A stretch of 24,915 bases of DNA from Amanita rubescens (GCA_015039365.1 WION01000675.1:1-24915), one strand, 5' to 3'. Shown: positions 9,271 through 19,160, counted from the stretch's first letter. The notes: generated from the sequence alone by a model not told the origin. A program made the numbers and translations.

Positions 9271-9392
9271 TAGATTCGTAGTTTGACAGGGGCATAGTAA
9301 TGACTGAAGCTAGAGGAGACGCTTAGATTCGTAGTTTCTTAGATTCGTAGTTTGACAGGGGCATAGTAATGACTGAAGCTAGAGGAGACGCT
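9271..9392. repeat. Tandem duplication, period 69 bp
   Basis: A 53-bp block starting TAGATTCGTAGTTTGACAGG and ending GAGGAGACGCT occurs at 9271-9323 and again at 9340-9392 with no difference that I can see. The spacer repeats the TAGATTCGTAGTTT start. The near identity suggests a recent event. The rest of 9016-9479 shows no gene. Confidence 0.85.
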
Positions 9393-9479
9393 GGCTTTGT
9401 ATCGTCATTTTATCTACAAAAGAATCAGAAGTAACGCGTTTAGTGCAAGAAACAAACAACAGTAAATGTAAAGCGAAAA

Positions 9480-9500
9480 CCAACCAACCAACCAACCAAA
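9480..9500. repeat. (AACC)n tract
   Basis: Five AACC units. The following 9501-9912 contains a decayed P core near 9595-9615 (CCAGCATGGCTAGATACGG) and no gene that I can support. Confidence 0.8.
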
Positions 9501-9982
9501 TCGATCCTCACATCTTAGTGAGCGTTGTCCTTCGTTGAGAACTGAAGACCCGAGGGCCCGAGCGGACCTGCCTGAGGTGAACCTACACATCGACCATCCA
9601 GCATGGCTAGATACGGCGTGGGCTGGGGCGACTCGTACCCTACACGCGTTGTTGTTTATGGCCTGGCCAGTTGTCAGCTGAGGGAAACGTGATATTCTCA
9701 ATACCGAGACGGTGTGGATTCTGTGGAGGTCAGGGGGTGTGAGGCTGTGGACGCTCATCTCCTATCCGCCAAGCAAGCTAATACACCTGTGGCCTGCAAT
9801 CTAGCTGCAGTCTAGTTCACTACTGGCAGTCGCCCGTCAGTATTTCCAGGCGGATTACAAGCCCCTGATAATGTCATAGCTGAATTGAATGAAGATGCGA
9901 ACGCGGTTTAATGCTGTGAGTAATAAACGGGTGATGGAGACGCGTACCTGCCTATAGCATTCGGCACACTAGATGCGTTTAT

Positions 9983-10074
9983 GGTTGGTTGGTTTGATTG
10001 ATTGGTTGGTTGGTTGATGGTTGGTTGGTTGATGGTTGGTTGGTTTTATGGTTGGTTTTATGGTTGGTTGGTTT
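9983..10074. repeat. (GGTT)n tract in left arm
   Basis: GGTT runs interrupted by GATT, GATGG and TTTATGG. Inverted counterpart of the (AACC)n tract at 10991-11040. Confidence 0.9.
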
Positions 10075-10522
10075 ACGCATCAAGCGTCCAGCCTGGCCGG
10101 ATACAGTGTGGATTAGGTGGCTTGCAACTGGCTGATGGGAGGGGAAGCAACGTATCGGGACAGCAGGCCTAGCCCCTGCATAGGGTGAGCAATGAACAGG
10201 TGATGAAGACACGTACTTGCTTACGACGTATTTTGAACGGTACCGCGTTTTTCTGGCCAATGCATCAGCTGTCCGGCCTGGCCGGACACGGTGTAGACTG
10301 CAGTGACGTATTGGGACAACGGGTCCCTGCACAGTATGAGCAATGAATGGGCGATGAGGACATACTACGCACTTGCCTATGACGGTACCCTATGGCCAAC
10401 GCATCAGCTGTCCGGCCTGGCCGGATACGGTGTAGGCTGCAGTGACAACAGACATAGTCCCTGCAATGAGAACATATTATGCACTTGCCTATGACATATT
10501 TTGAGCGTACAATCATGGTGGC

Positions 10523-10709
10523 GTGAAACCACGGAGAGAATAGATGTTATAACTCCGACTGACGAACTCGCGCGGCGCGGAACAGTGTTTGTGGGGCAAA
10601 TAGCCGGGAAAGGAAAGTTCACGTGGCGCTATTTGCCCCACAAACACTGTTCCGCGCCGTGCAAGTTCATCAGTCGGAGTTGTAACATCTATTCGCTCCG
10701 TGGTTTCAC
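10523..10709. repeat. Hairpin core, 81-bp stem
   Basis: The left arm 10523-10603 begins GTGAAACCACGGAG and ends GTTTGTGGGGCAAATAG. The right arm 10629-10709 is its inverted copy. By my count 76 of 81 positions pair, around a 25-nt loop. A transcript from either strand would form a long, nearly perfect RNA duplex. Confidence 0.9.
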
Positions 10710-10990
10710 ACCACCTTGATCACACTCAAAAATATGTCATAGGCAAGTGCGTAATATGTTCTCATTGCAGGGACTATGTCTGTTGTCACTGCAGCCTACA
10801 CCGTATCCGGCCAGGCCGGACAGCTGATGCGTTGGCCATAAACAGGCAAGTACGTGTCTTCATCGCCTGTTCATTACCCACCTTATGCAGGGACTAGGCC
10901 TGCTGTGTCGCAGCCCCTGCCATCAGCCAGTCGCAAATCACCCAATCCACGTCGTATCCGGCCAGGCCGGACGCTTGACGCGCAAGCCAT

Positions 10991-11040
10991 AAACCAACCA
11001 ACCAACCAAACCAACCATAACCATAACCATAACCAACCAT
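10991..11040. repeat. (AACC)n tract in right arm
   Basis: AACC runs, then three ATAACC units. Mirrors 9983-10074. Confidence 0.9.
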
Positions 11041-11104
11041 AGACGCATGCGATGCACCGAATGCTATAGGCAAGTACGCGTCTCCATCGCCTGTTCATCA
11101 TTCA

Positions 11105-11880
11105 ATGCCTGATACAGGTCCCGCCCACAGCCCCACATCGATGCACATGGCTGCTGCCTGCATTATGACTGTCAACTTGACACTGCGTAATACCACTGCT
11201 TTATTACCCTCCATTGCGGAACGGTGAATACTATACGGGCCATTCGTTCAGGCTAGCGATTGACGCTGTGATAAATCATCCGTACAAAAATGTATTCCAG
11301 TGTTATTCCAGTGTTACTTTTCACGTACGTGTAGAATAATGATAATGATAACGATAAAATATGCACGTATGCCTTACCTTTGAGCATCCGACTGAGCATT
11401 GAGGTAAAGGTCGTCACGGTAGGTCTCTCAGGCCTCTATTAACAAATGTTGCGGTATACCCTGTCTCGCGTTTGCGCCAGGATCGTTCTGGTCGCCCCGA
11501 GAATTACCGCTTAGCGGGCAGAGCAATATACGGGTACGGGGCAACGTAATATATGCCCTGCGGGCAATTTGGTCAGATTTCGTTCGTTTTTTCAATTGAT
11601 CAATTTATTAACATCGAACATCGATATCAACAACTCCACGGAGGTCCAGCTCAAGGCGGGCGTGGGCTCCGTGAATGGCACGAGAGCATGCTATTTTCCC
11701 CGCAACGATGCGCTACCTCTGAGTTGAGTTAAGTTCCGCTAACGCTTACACTGAGTGTCCGGCATGTGCAGTCAACAACAATATTCCTTGCATTCCCGTG
11801 AAGTTTTTCAGTCTTCTAGCATATAAGAGACATCCTATCATCAATGCTCTCTCCCTACCTTTCCGTTCACCCTGCCCACA
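11105..11880. other. Upstream intergenic region of the 860-aa gene
   Basis: No gene. A doubled GTGTTATTCCA word (about 11300) and an ATAATGATAATGATAACGATAA run (about 11336) are present. The region likely includes the promoter of the gene starting at 11957. I cannot place a TATA box with confidence. Confidence 0.45.
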
Positions 11881-11938
11881 ACCAACCAACCAAACCAACC
11901 AAACCAACAACCAACCAACCAATCGACCAAACCAAACC
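11881..11938. repeat. (AACC)n tract before the 860-aa gene
   Basis: AACC/AAACC runs end 18 bases before the ATG at 11957. If read as coding from an upstream ATG at 11798, they would give a Pro-Thr-Asn-Gln peptide. I treat the tract as 5' leader because the ATG at 11957 has the better context (CCCACCATG) and the repeat occurs in non-coding sites elsewhere. Confidence 0.85.
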
Positions 11939-11956
11939 ACCAAAGTCTGCCCCACC

Positions 11957-14646
11957 ATGTACAACAACAATGAACAGGGAACCCCCGTCAATCTTACTGT
12001 CGCTCAGTGGATTCAACGCCACCAAGAGATCAGCAATACCCCCGTACATGGCGCGCATGAACCACTGCCAGCATTTCGTGCCGTAGAGTGGGCTCTCACC
12101 GGCTATGATCGAGCAACCAATGAACAAGCCAGAATCGAGGCGCTGCGTAACCGACCAATGGCCGATGCCCCTATGCCATATATACGACGAGATTACGATT
12201 CCCTTATCGGCTTTACGTCTCACATCCCTGCGAGATCCTCTTTGTTCTTATATGTAAGGCCAAATGCAACACAAGCACTCACTGAAAGGCTCAAAATTAA
12301 AGTGCCATTTTGGATCAATAACGAGGTGAGTTTTCATCCCATTCAATCACATTATTTAATCCCAACACATCACTTAAGGAGGTCATGCTGGATCCTTCCA
12401 CCGTCCCAAATACACTGCTTGCCCGCAGGGGTGTACGGCATCAAATTCGAGTGTTCTTTCCAGGGCTAAAAAACGCAGAACGAACGAGCTCTACTCTCAC
12501 AACTGAGGAGTCGGCCATCTTCTATGATACAGGGCTCCGTCCTGCCATCGCGTTGGTAGCATCAACCACCGTCCACGATTGGCCCCCTTCATATGTAACA
12601 GAGACCTTCCGCTCATCTAACGAAAGAGGACATTTCACAGAGTCCACTCGTGTCGTCTGTGCAGACGACATCCAAAACTTCTCAGAAGCCTTGAAGGTCA
12701 ACATGAACGATGTCCCTTGGGGCAACAACTTGGTATTTGGTACGGAGATACGTGGGGTCAAAAACGATACGGAACACCAACCAAGGGTCGACGATGCCGT
12801 TCGGAAATGCTTGGACCATCTGTTAGACCAGGTCAAATACCCACACGAGGAACTGACCGGCACCTGGTTCATCGATGTAGCCGTTGAGCTCATAATCTCG
12901 GGCAAGGCGGTGGTCTGGAGAGGAGACAGCTATGCAGTCATCATGCAGCGGTTATTTCACATCCCAGAACGGGCGGTTGAGCGTGTTTCTAGCAGCAGAA
13001 ACAATTTTGAGAAGGACGTATCACAACATCTCACGGAGGTTGCGGGCTTTCGTGCGCACTTTTCGAAACCGGCAGGGCCATTTGAGGTGTCCTATATGCA
13101 AGCATACACGACGGATAAGTCTCTTACCTATCACCCAACCGCCCACCACTTTGCAAAGTTTCTGACGGGGCAGGCTGCAATGGATCCTAAGAACGACTAT
13201 ACGACCAAGCTCCTTGCAGCTTACGAGGCGGCAAGCGAAAAAAATGATGTGGCCGCTCGCCTGGAAGTGCGAGTGCCGATCTCAAAGGCAGCAGACGTTC
13301 TCCAAAGGTTTACGCAAGATGTATTGATGAGCACCATCCTCATCTTTCCCAGACAACTCTGGTGGTAAGTAAACGTGTCATTCAGTTATCAACGACCGAC
13401 AGGCTAAAAGATAAACAGGAACGTTAGAATCGTCAGACTAGAGGCTGCCCATATCGTCCTCTTTTACCTGAATTCCCTGGCACGAAGGGAACGCTGCAGG
13501 CCATCGACACTCTCTACATATGCAGCCCTTGTCTGGCTGATAAATGGGCTTCACAATCGACCGCCGACCGATCAAAGTGGTCGCGCCGTCGCAAGAATTG
13601 CTCTTCCCCTAACATCGGACCTGGACCACGCAGACAGACTTTTTTTTGGTATTGACAACGATCCAGAGGAAGAGACAGCGGTGCCGTTCTGTCCCGGAGG
13701 AATGATGTTCTTACGGAGGATGGTTTTCCCCCCAGAGGCAGATTCTGCAAGGCTTGTGGTGATTGCCAATCGCACATTACCTGATGTCGTATTCAAGCAT
13801 ATGTTTGGGATGGTAATGGTAGACCTGCGACGAGAAATGGACCCGTGCTTTCGAATACAGAACAAGCCAACACGACCCCCCAAAAGATATACCGTGTCAA
13901 GGAAAATGTCAACACTACGTAATCCACCAGAGGGCGAACAAGAAGAGCCGCCTGAGTCCTTTGCAGATTTACATGATGTTGCTCTGGTTCAAGGTCCGCA
14001 GGTTGAATGGGGGCCAGACATGGAACAGATGCATGAACCACTCTCGGATGATGAAGACGTTCGTGTTGCTCATCAGGCACTGGAAATTTGGAGGCAATTT
14101 GCCTCTGATGTCATTCAGAAGATCGGAAATCCTTCGGGGAAAGCGCGTACTCAGGAGGAAAGCTATTGTATTTTGCCTCCATGTGTACGAATGGACGTTA
14201 CAGTGGAAGGCCTCAAAAACCCGAATCTTGCCAAGATCTTTCGGGTTGTTTTTGTCAAACGTGTCACTAATGAAGGCTGGACGACGACCTTTGACAACCT
14301 TTTCCCCTCGTCAAATCACACATTGCCAGCTTCGCATCAGCAATATGCTCAAATGCGTTACTACGGGGATTGGGTGCGTCTCATGCATTCGATCGATCCC
14401 TACGACATTTCAGCAGTGCGACGTGCTGTCAAGGCCGAATTTAACAAATTGGCCTGGGCACCTGCTGCTCAAGCCGATCGTGTTTGGATTTATAAACAGG
14501 CTGATGGCCTGACTGCGTTCCCTGCTGGCAGTGGGGTTTCCCATGCACCACGCATCGTCTGGAATCCAAAGCGGAAGGATCTGCGGCCCGTATTTTTGCC
14601 ACCCGTGTTGGAAATGCAGGAAGAGGAGGAAGAGGCGGAGCAATAG
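11957..14646 (+). CDS. Uncharacterised 860-aa fungal protein, 3 exons
   Basis: Exons 11957-12325, 12379-13364 and 13419-14646 are joined by 53- and 54-nt introns (GTGAGT..TTAAG, GTAAGT..ACAG). The lengths sum to exactly 861 codons including stop, and the frame is clean throughout, so the gene looks intact. I do not recognise a domain. Visible segments include a Gln/Asn-rich start (MYNNNEQ), TWFIDVAVELIISGKAVVWR in exon 2, and HIVLFYLNSLARRERCRPST and FCPGGMMFLRRMVF in exon 3, with an acidic C-terminal tail (EEEEEAEQ). There is no signal peptide or membrane segment. Fungal multicopy proteins of this general look exist in mushroom genomes, but this is only my recollection. A partial, deleted copy at 24095-24179 shows that it belongs to a duplicating family. 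It lies between a P palindrome and a TIR element, so it could be host or element-derived. Confidence 0.7.
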
Positions 14647-14877
14647 GGATTGAGTAATATCATCGCTACAGTAAGGTATTAGTTAGTTAAGGTATTAGTT
14701 TGAATGAGATTTCGTCAAACGAACTTGGCTTTAGCGGGCGCTCAAGTGACTGTCTCCCGCAGTATGCAGATGCAGCAGCCGTTTCGTCAGGACAAGCATC
14801 ACCCGCAACTCACAGGGCGTCCGGCCAAGCGCTGCGACACATTGCTACAGGTGAGCTGTTATTGATGACGCGTCACG
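14647..14877. other. 3' flank of the 860-aa gene
   Basis: Contains a doubled GGTATTAGTT word just after the stop codon and no gene. It ends GATGACGCGTCACG immediately before the TIR element. The other side of that element starts GATGACGTACAACG. Confidence 0.5.
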
Positions 14878-14980
14878 CTCAGTAAAATCAAATAGTCAAA
14901 AACCAGTCGACTACAGTCGGGCGGAGTCGGGGGTAGTCAGGGGTAGTCAGGGCATAGTCTAAGTTTTGCGATTTGTGACT
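14878..14980 (+). repeat. Left terminal inverted repeat
   Basis: Starts CTCAGTAAAATC and contains TAGTC/AGTC motifs about every 10-15 bp. The inner region to 15168 continues with diverged AGTC words, including a doubled AAAGTCCAGTC. Confidence 0.85.
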
Positions 14981-15265
14981 GTACATTGACCACCACTGTC
15001 AGACTTTAGTCGTGTCTAGTCACGATATTCAGACAAGTTGAACATAGGTTGGTTTAGTCAATGCTAGTCTTACCATAGTCTGTTGTAGTCATATTCTAGT
15101 TTCCTGGTTGTGTTTTAGTCTTACTTAGTCATTGATAGTCAAAGTCCAGTCAAAGTCCAGTCATACGTAGGTACAGAATAATATTAAAAAAAGATTACAG
15201 GTAAAAAAGAATGGCCGGCTCAGGCTGCCTTGGGTTTCTTCTCATTTATAATCTGTAGCGGGAGG

Positions 15266-17894
15266 TTAGAGGTCTACGCCACTCCAAAGGACGGTACTTG
15301 CCGATTCCGCAGTCTTCCTCATTCCTGCGATGAGCGCGTCGAGATCTGCTGGTGTTTTCTCATTGAGAGCTGACTGGACAAGGCTAGTGAGATCTATTCT
15401 TTTTGGGTTCGATTTGTAGGTCCCCAGTTTGTGGGATTTTATCAGCGAGCAGATATCTGTCTTATTTAAAGGCTGCAAATAATGTCATTGAAGTATTCGT
15501 GGAGGATTGCTAAACTTACCTTGAGTATGAGTTCAAGTGCGTCGTAGTTTTCATTGGATTGTCCTTCGACATCTCCCACAGCCGGTTCAACAGTCTTTGT
15601 GCTAGCATTGGTGCCGGCGGTGGTTGCCTGGGTGGAGGGTGTAGCAGCCTGGGTGCCAGCACGTAAATCTGCTGAATCCGTGTCGGCAGTTGCTTTCCCC
15701 TTCCCCTTTTCATTCCGCTACAGGAGAAAGTTAATGTTGATGAAGCCGATACGTGAATTTAACTTATGCCACTTGCCTTCGTCCACAACTCCCAAAGCCT
15801 ATCCGTTATTAAGGAAATGTATGTATCGCTTAAGTATGTAAGCGGCGGGATGTTCTTCTGTCTCCTCGCTGCTTCTTCATCGCAACAGAGTGTGCGCGCA
15901 ACTTGCGCGGTCTTGATCATGGCTGCTATAAGTCGACGAGCCACTTCGGGCGACCCGACATCCTCCCACGTTTGAAGCACCCTACTCCAACGGTTACTGA
16001 ACTGGGCGTGACCCCAGTTTGTGCCCATGTTGTCTTCATCAAAGCTGCCGGAATTCGGGTTGGCTGTCTCTAGGACTTGTAGGAAACCCTTCACCATTTC
16101 TGAGGGTGGGGAACCAGACGGTGGGGAATCATGTAAGGAAACAAGGAGATACATCCCGGATTTGCATTCGGAGTATGTCGTGTTGAAAATCCCTTCGTAT
16201 TAGTCAGTCTGAGTATTCAGTTTTCAATCAATCACTCACGAAGAAGGTTGTCGTGTGTTGCGCTGACTTGAATATACGAGGTGTCAATGATTCCAGCACC
16301 GCCGTCTTCACGAGTCTGTCCACCACTGTCCTCGGTATCGTCTTTGTCGCGCAGAGCCGCTTCAGAAGGTGGTGATGTCACACCACTGTTGCCTCTTTGT
16401 GAAGAGGATGGGGTCGTCTGTTTGTAGGATGTGGGTTTCTTTTGCGGAACAACTGGCGCAAACATCTCCAGAGGACTTGCTTTGTCATTTAATACTGCCG
16501 AAGCAACATTATCATAAGTACGATCGGCAAATATGACGCAAACATACGTGTTGGAAGCCCCGAGGCCTTGGTCATCCTAGGCCGTTTCTCAGCTGACTGT
16601 CCTCCCGATAGCGCTCGAGGCCGCTTATTCGATTGCCCACCATCTCCACCATTGTCACTCTCGTCTTCTTCGCCCATGTCGTCATCATCATCACCGCCGC
16701 CGTCGCCGCCGCCACCCTTCTTCTTGTTCTTATACCGTAAAGCCGCTTGAAGCAGGTGTTTTGCCTTCCAATGCTCGGCGCAAAGCGCAACGAGCGGGTG
16801 CTGCCGCTCTAGCTGCAGTATGGCAGCTGTCCACTGTGTGGAGTTGTTCATTTGGAAGTGCGCAGCGAGACTTGCTCCTTTCGCAAAATAGGCTGGTTTG
16901 AGGGGTAGAAGGATGGATTTGATAATCGATCGAGCCGATCCACAGATGAGTTGATAAATGCCTTGTTCAATTGTCGAACCATCTCTATTTCGAAGCGCGA
17001 ACTTCATGCTTGGACGGCTGGGATTGGGACCTGTCATCTTGACATTGGGATCAGCCTTAGAGTCGCTAAATGTCCACAGTACATCCTTAGGGATATCGTC
17101 AGGGCGCTGTGATAAATTGCCATATATAGTCATTGAAGACGTTGGAAGGAGGGATGATGGATCGGACATTGGGGTGCCTGGGCCGGTTCCCACTCTGGTA
17201 TACTATTGATTAACGACGCATTCCAAAGAACCATTTGACTTACTCACCCTTTTAATATCATATCATGCATTAGATGACTTGTTTGCTTCCACGCAGACAT
17301 GGCCTCCTGTATATATTGCATATTCATGTCCCTCAAGTTGTTGCATTCATTTAGCAGTTGTGCAACGCTTGGGATCCAAAGAAGATCTTCGAGCGGTGCA
17401 CGGCACAATGCCTCCACGCCGAAATATTCCTGACTCGGAGGTGCATCTAATGACGCTGGTGAATATGAGCCAAATTGCGGAACTCGATTCGCTTGTGATG
17501 GAGGTGGGAGCGAACCTGAAGAGCTCCGTGGCCATGGCGAGGGACTCTGTGGCTGGGATGAGTCGCTGGTACGGTCTGAGAAACGAGAGATACGGCGAAG
17601 CTGAGGCTGACCGCAAGGTAAACTTGGCGTAGGAGCTCGAGCCAGAGCTTCGCGTTCACGCATGTGGCGCTCCCGGTCTTGTGTGAGCAGCGCATAGGTG
17701 GGGAGAAGCTGCGTTGCCGACAGTGAAACTGAGGAATGTCGGGAACTGGCCACTGAATGAGACCTTCGTGTTTCAAGAGTATGGTGTCCCGGGCTTGGTT
17801 GGGAGGAAGGTGGAATGTTTAGTGAGGAAGAAGACACTTGAGTATTGTTGAAACTGGGCTCTTCATCAAATTCGTTGTCGGGCGACGACTGCAT
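15266..17894 (-). CDS. Element-borne unknown protein, 6 exons, 789 aa
   Basis: Exons are 17894-17248, 17194-16548, 16494-16240, 16192-15777, 15717-15520 and 15472-15266. Introns are 53, 53, 47, 59 and 47 nt. All join in phase and total 790 codons including stop. Four introns are GT-AG; the fourth (15718-15776) starts GCAAGT, a GC-AG intron. Layout: Ser/Pro-rich disordered N-terminus (about 15-180); a predicted helical stretch (SVAQLLNECNNLRDMNMQYI, about 175-195); a compact region at about 236-375 (PKDVLWTFSDSK, HPLVALCAEHWKAKHLLQAA); an acidic run DDDDDMGEEDE (~385); basic NLS-like clusters NKRPR and EKRPRM (~405-422); a second compact region in exon 4; and a C-terminal helical tail. I recognise no family and no catalytic triad. 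Its place between TIRs with dense AGTC motifs suggests an accessory DNA-binding role (as TnpA has in En/Spm) or a captured host gene; both are inference. Confidence 0.7.
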
Positions 17895-18204
17895 TTCGAT
17901 GAGCGCGCTTGGGTCAAACCAAATTGAACTTTGGATTTCAACTTATGTAATAGACGCATATTATTGATGCATATTGGCGGTGTCCGTGTGGCTGAGAAAT
18001 GTGGCAAGTTGCAGCTGGGAAGACCCCAGGGTGGTGGGTGGAGGCCATTCGGGGATATTGTATGACCATACCGGGAGTGCTGTTTCGCTGAGCAACGCAA
18101 ATGGGACTGCAAAATATGACTGGAAGACTGGGACATAACTATACTATGACAGACTGTACTCGACTATTGTGCGACTAGCTTTGACTAAGGTAGCACGCAC
18201 GTTA

Positions 18205-18307
18205 AGTCACAAATTGCAAAACTTAGACTATACCCCGACTACCTCTGACTACTCCCGACTGCCCCCGACCATTGTCGACTACCTTTTGACTATTTGATTT
18301 TACTGAG
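18205..18307 (-). repeat. Right terminal inverted repeat
   Basis: Inverted copy of 14878-14980 with scattered substitutions. Subterminal GACTA words continue inward to about 18140. Confidence 0.85.
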
Positions 18308-18500
18308 GATGACGTACAACGCATCCAGCCAGAACGTTTGAAGAAAGTAACGGTAACGGTTTTAAACTGTTAAACTGTTATTTATTGATCTCCACTTCAA
18401 GCGCGCACATCAATGGGTAGAAAACCTCATCTATAAACTAACTAACTAACTAACTAATTAACTAACTACAGGCACGGCTGCCTGACAGATGATAGGGCTT
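18308..18500. repeat. Short intergenic with (AACT)n microsatellite
   Basis: AACTAACT repeats at about 18436-18468. Otherwise no feature. Confidence 0.7.
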
Positions 18501-19160
18501 AGCGCTGTGAGGAATGGACAGGTGATGAGAACGTACATACCTATGACTTATTTTTGAGCCATACCGCACTACCGTCGTGCGTTAGAATTTACGGCCTACT
18601 CATTGGCTGTCCAGCCCGGCCGGATATGGTATAGACCTGCGACTGAGGGGTGGCGACATATAGGGACAATGGGCCTAGTCCCTGTGTGTGTTTGAGCAAA
18701 CATTAATGAACGGGAGACGAGACGAGGAGATACGCACTTGCCTGTTTTGAACAGTACCTATGCGCCTGTCGGATACGGTGCGAGTGGACATGGCAGTGCA
18801 TATCAGGCATGGACTAAGATACATTATGTAACTGAGCGTGCACTGGCGTTTATTGTACTTGCCTGCGCTAACATAAAGATGATGCATTGATGATGGTGGG
18901 TAGGAAGCACGGCGAATGCTTGTTTCAACTCCGACTGCCGCCCGGCGCGAAACAGTATTTGTGGGACAAAGAAAGGAAAATGCACGTGGTGCTGTTTGTC
19001 CCACAAATACTGTTTCGCGCTGGGCAAGTTCAGCAGTCTGAGTTGTAACGGCCCTTTATCCCTACCACTATCGTAAAAACATAAGCAATGTAAAACACAC
19101 ATAACACACATAATGCAGTCGCGTGTGTCCTCATCGCTCGTTCATCACTCACTCTACGCA
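18500..19160. repeat. Decayed family P fold-back
   Basis: P blocks occur in order: GACAGGTGATGAGAACGTACATACCTATGAC-TATTTTTGAGC, the core GCTGTCCAGCCCGGCCGGATATGG (18605), a second block with CTTGCC-GTTTTGAAC-GTACC, a remnant core (18768), then the hairpin core. On the right only TGTCCTCATCGCTCGTTCATCACTCAC remains. It is the same plan as 9913-11104 with a shortened, decayed right arm. Confidence 0.7.
18922..19049. repeat. Second hairpin core
   Basis: The left arm 18922-18970 and right arm 18995-19049 are inverted copies (one 6-nt length difference, few mismatches) around a 24-nt loop. The sequence matches the hairpin at 10523-10709: AACTCCGACTG, CGGCGCG, AACAGT-TTTGTGGG-CAAA. Confidence 0.85.

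Larger units (their letters stand above)
9913..11104. repeat. 1.2-kb imperfect palindrome of family P units
   Basis: Left end to centre: GATGGAGACGCGTACCTGCCTATAGCATTCGG, (GGTT)n, a P core at 10086-10103, another at 10270-10288, another at 10409-10427, then the hairpin arm. The right side repeats this inverted: P cores at 10804-10822 and 10955-10972, (AACC)n, then CCGAATGCTATAGGCAAGTACGCGTCTCCATCGCC. The left arm has one more P unit than the right, so the arms are unequal. No protein-coding signal is present. Several short frames here read PTNTV-like peptides only because they lie in the repeat. Confidence 0.85.
14878..18307. mobile_element. 3.4-kb TIR DNA element carrying one six-exon gene
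   Basis: The ends are 103-bp inverted repeats (14878-14980, 18205-18307), both starting CTCAGTAAAATCAAATAGTC and both ending in AAGTTTTGC-ATTTGTGACT. Inside them are further TAGTC/AGTC words to about 15168 on the left and from about 18140 on the right. Element ends, subterminal word and direction match the small fold-back element at 1115-2179 and the fragment at 1-285. The only gene is the 789-aa protein; there is no DDE-type or other transposase that I recognise. The flanks have no perfect target duplication; a weak 14-base direct similarity (GATGACGCGTCACG / GATGACGTACAACG) may be chance. Dense short subterminal motifs recall En/Spm-type (CACTA) and Zisupton/KDZ elements, but the superfamily is not assigned. 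Confidence 0.8.

Noticed and set aside
9979..10622. Several overlapping 70-117-codon frames in the palindrome
   Set aside because: They appear in both arms and on both strands because the DNA is repeated and inverted; the shared peptides come from P units.
11798..11956. Upstream start for the 860-aa protein
   Set aside because: It would translate the (AACC)n tract into a Pro-Thr-Asn-Gln run; the ATG at 11957 has a better context.
14864..18321. 14-bp target duplication of the 3.4-kb element
   Set aside because: GATGACGCGTCACG and GATGACGTACAACG agree at 10 of 14 bases only, and the length differs from the 7-bp duplication of the related element.
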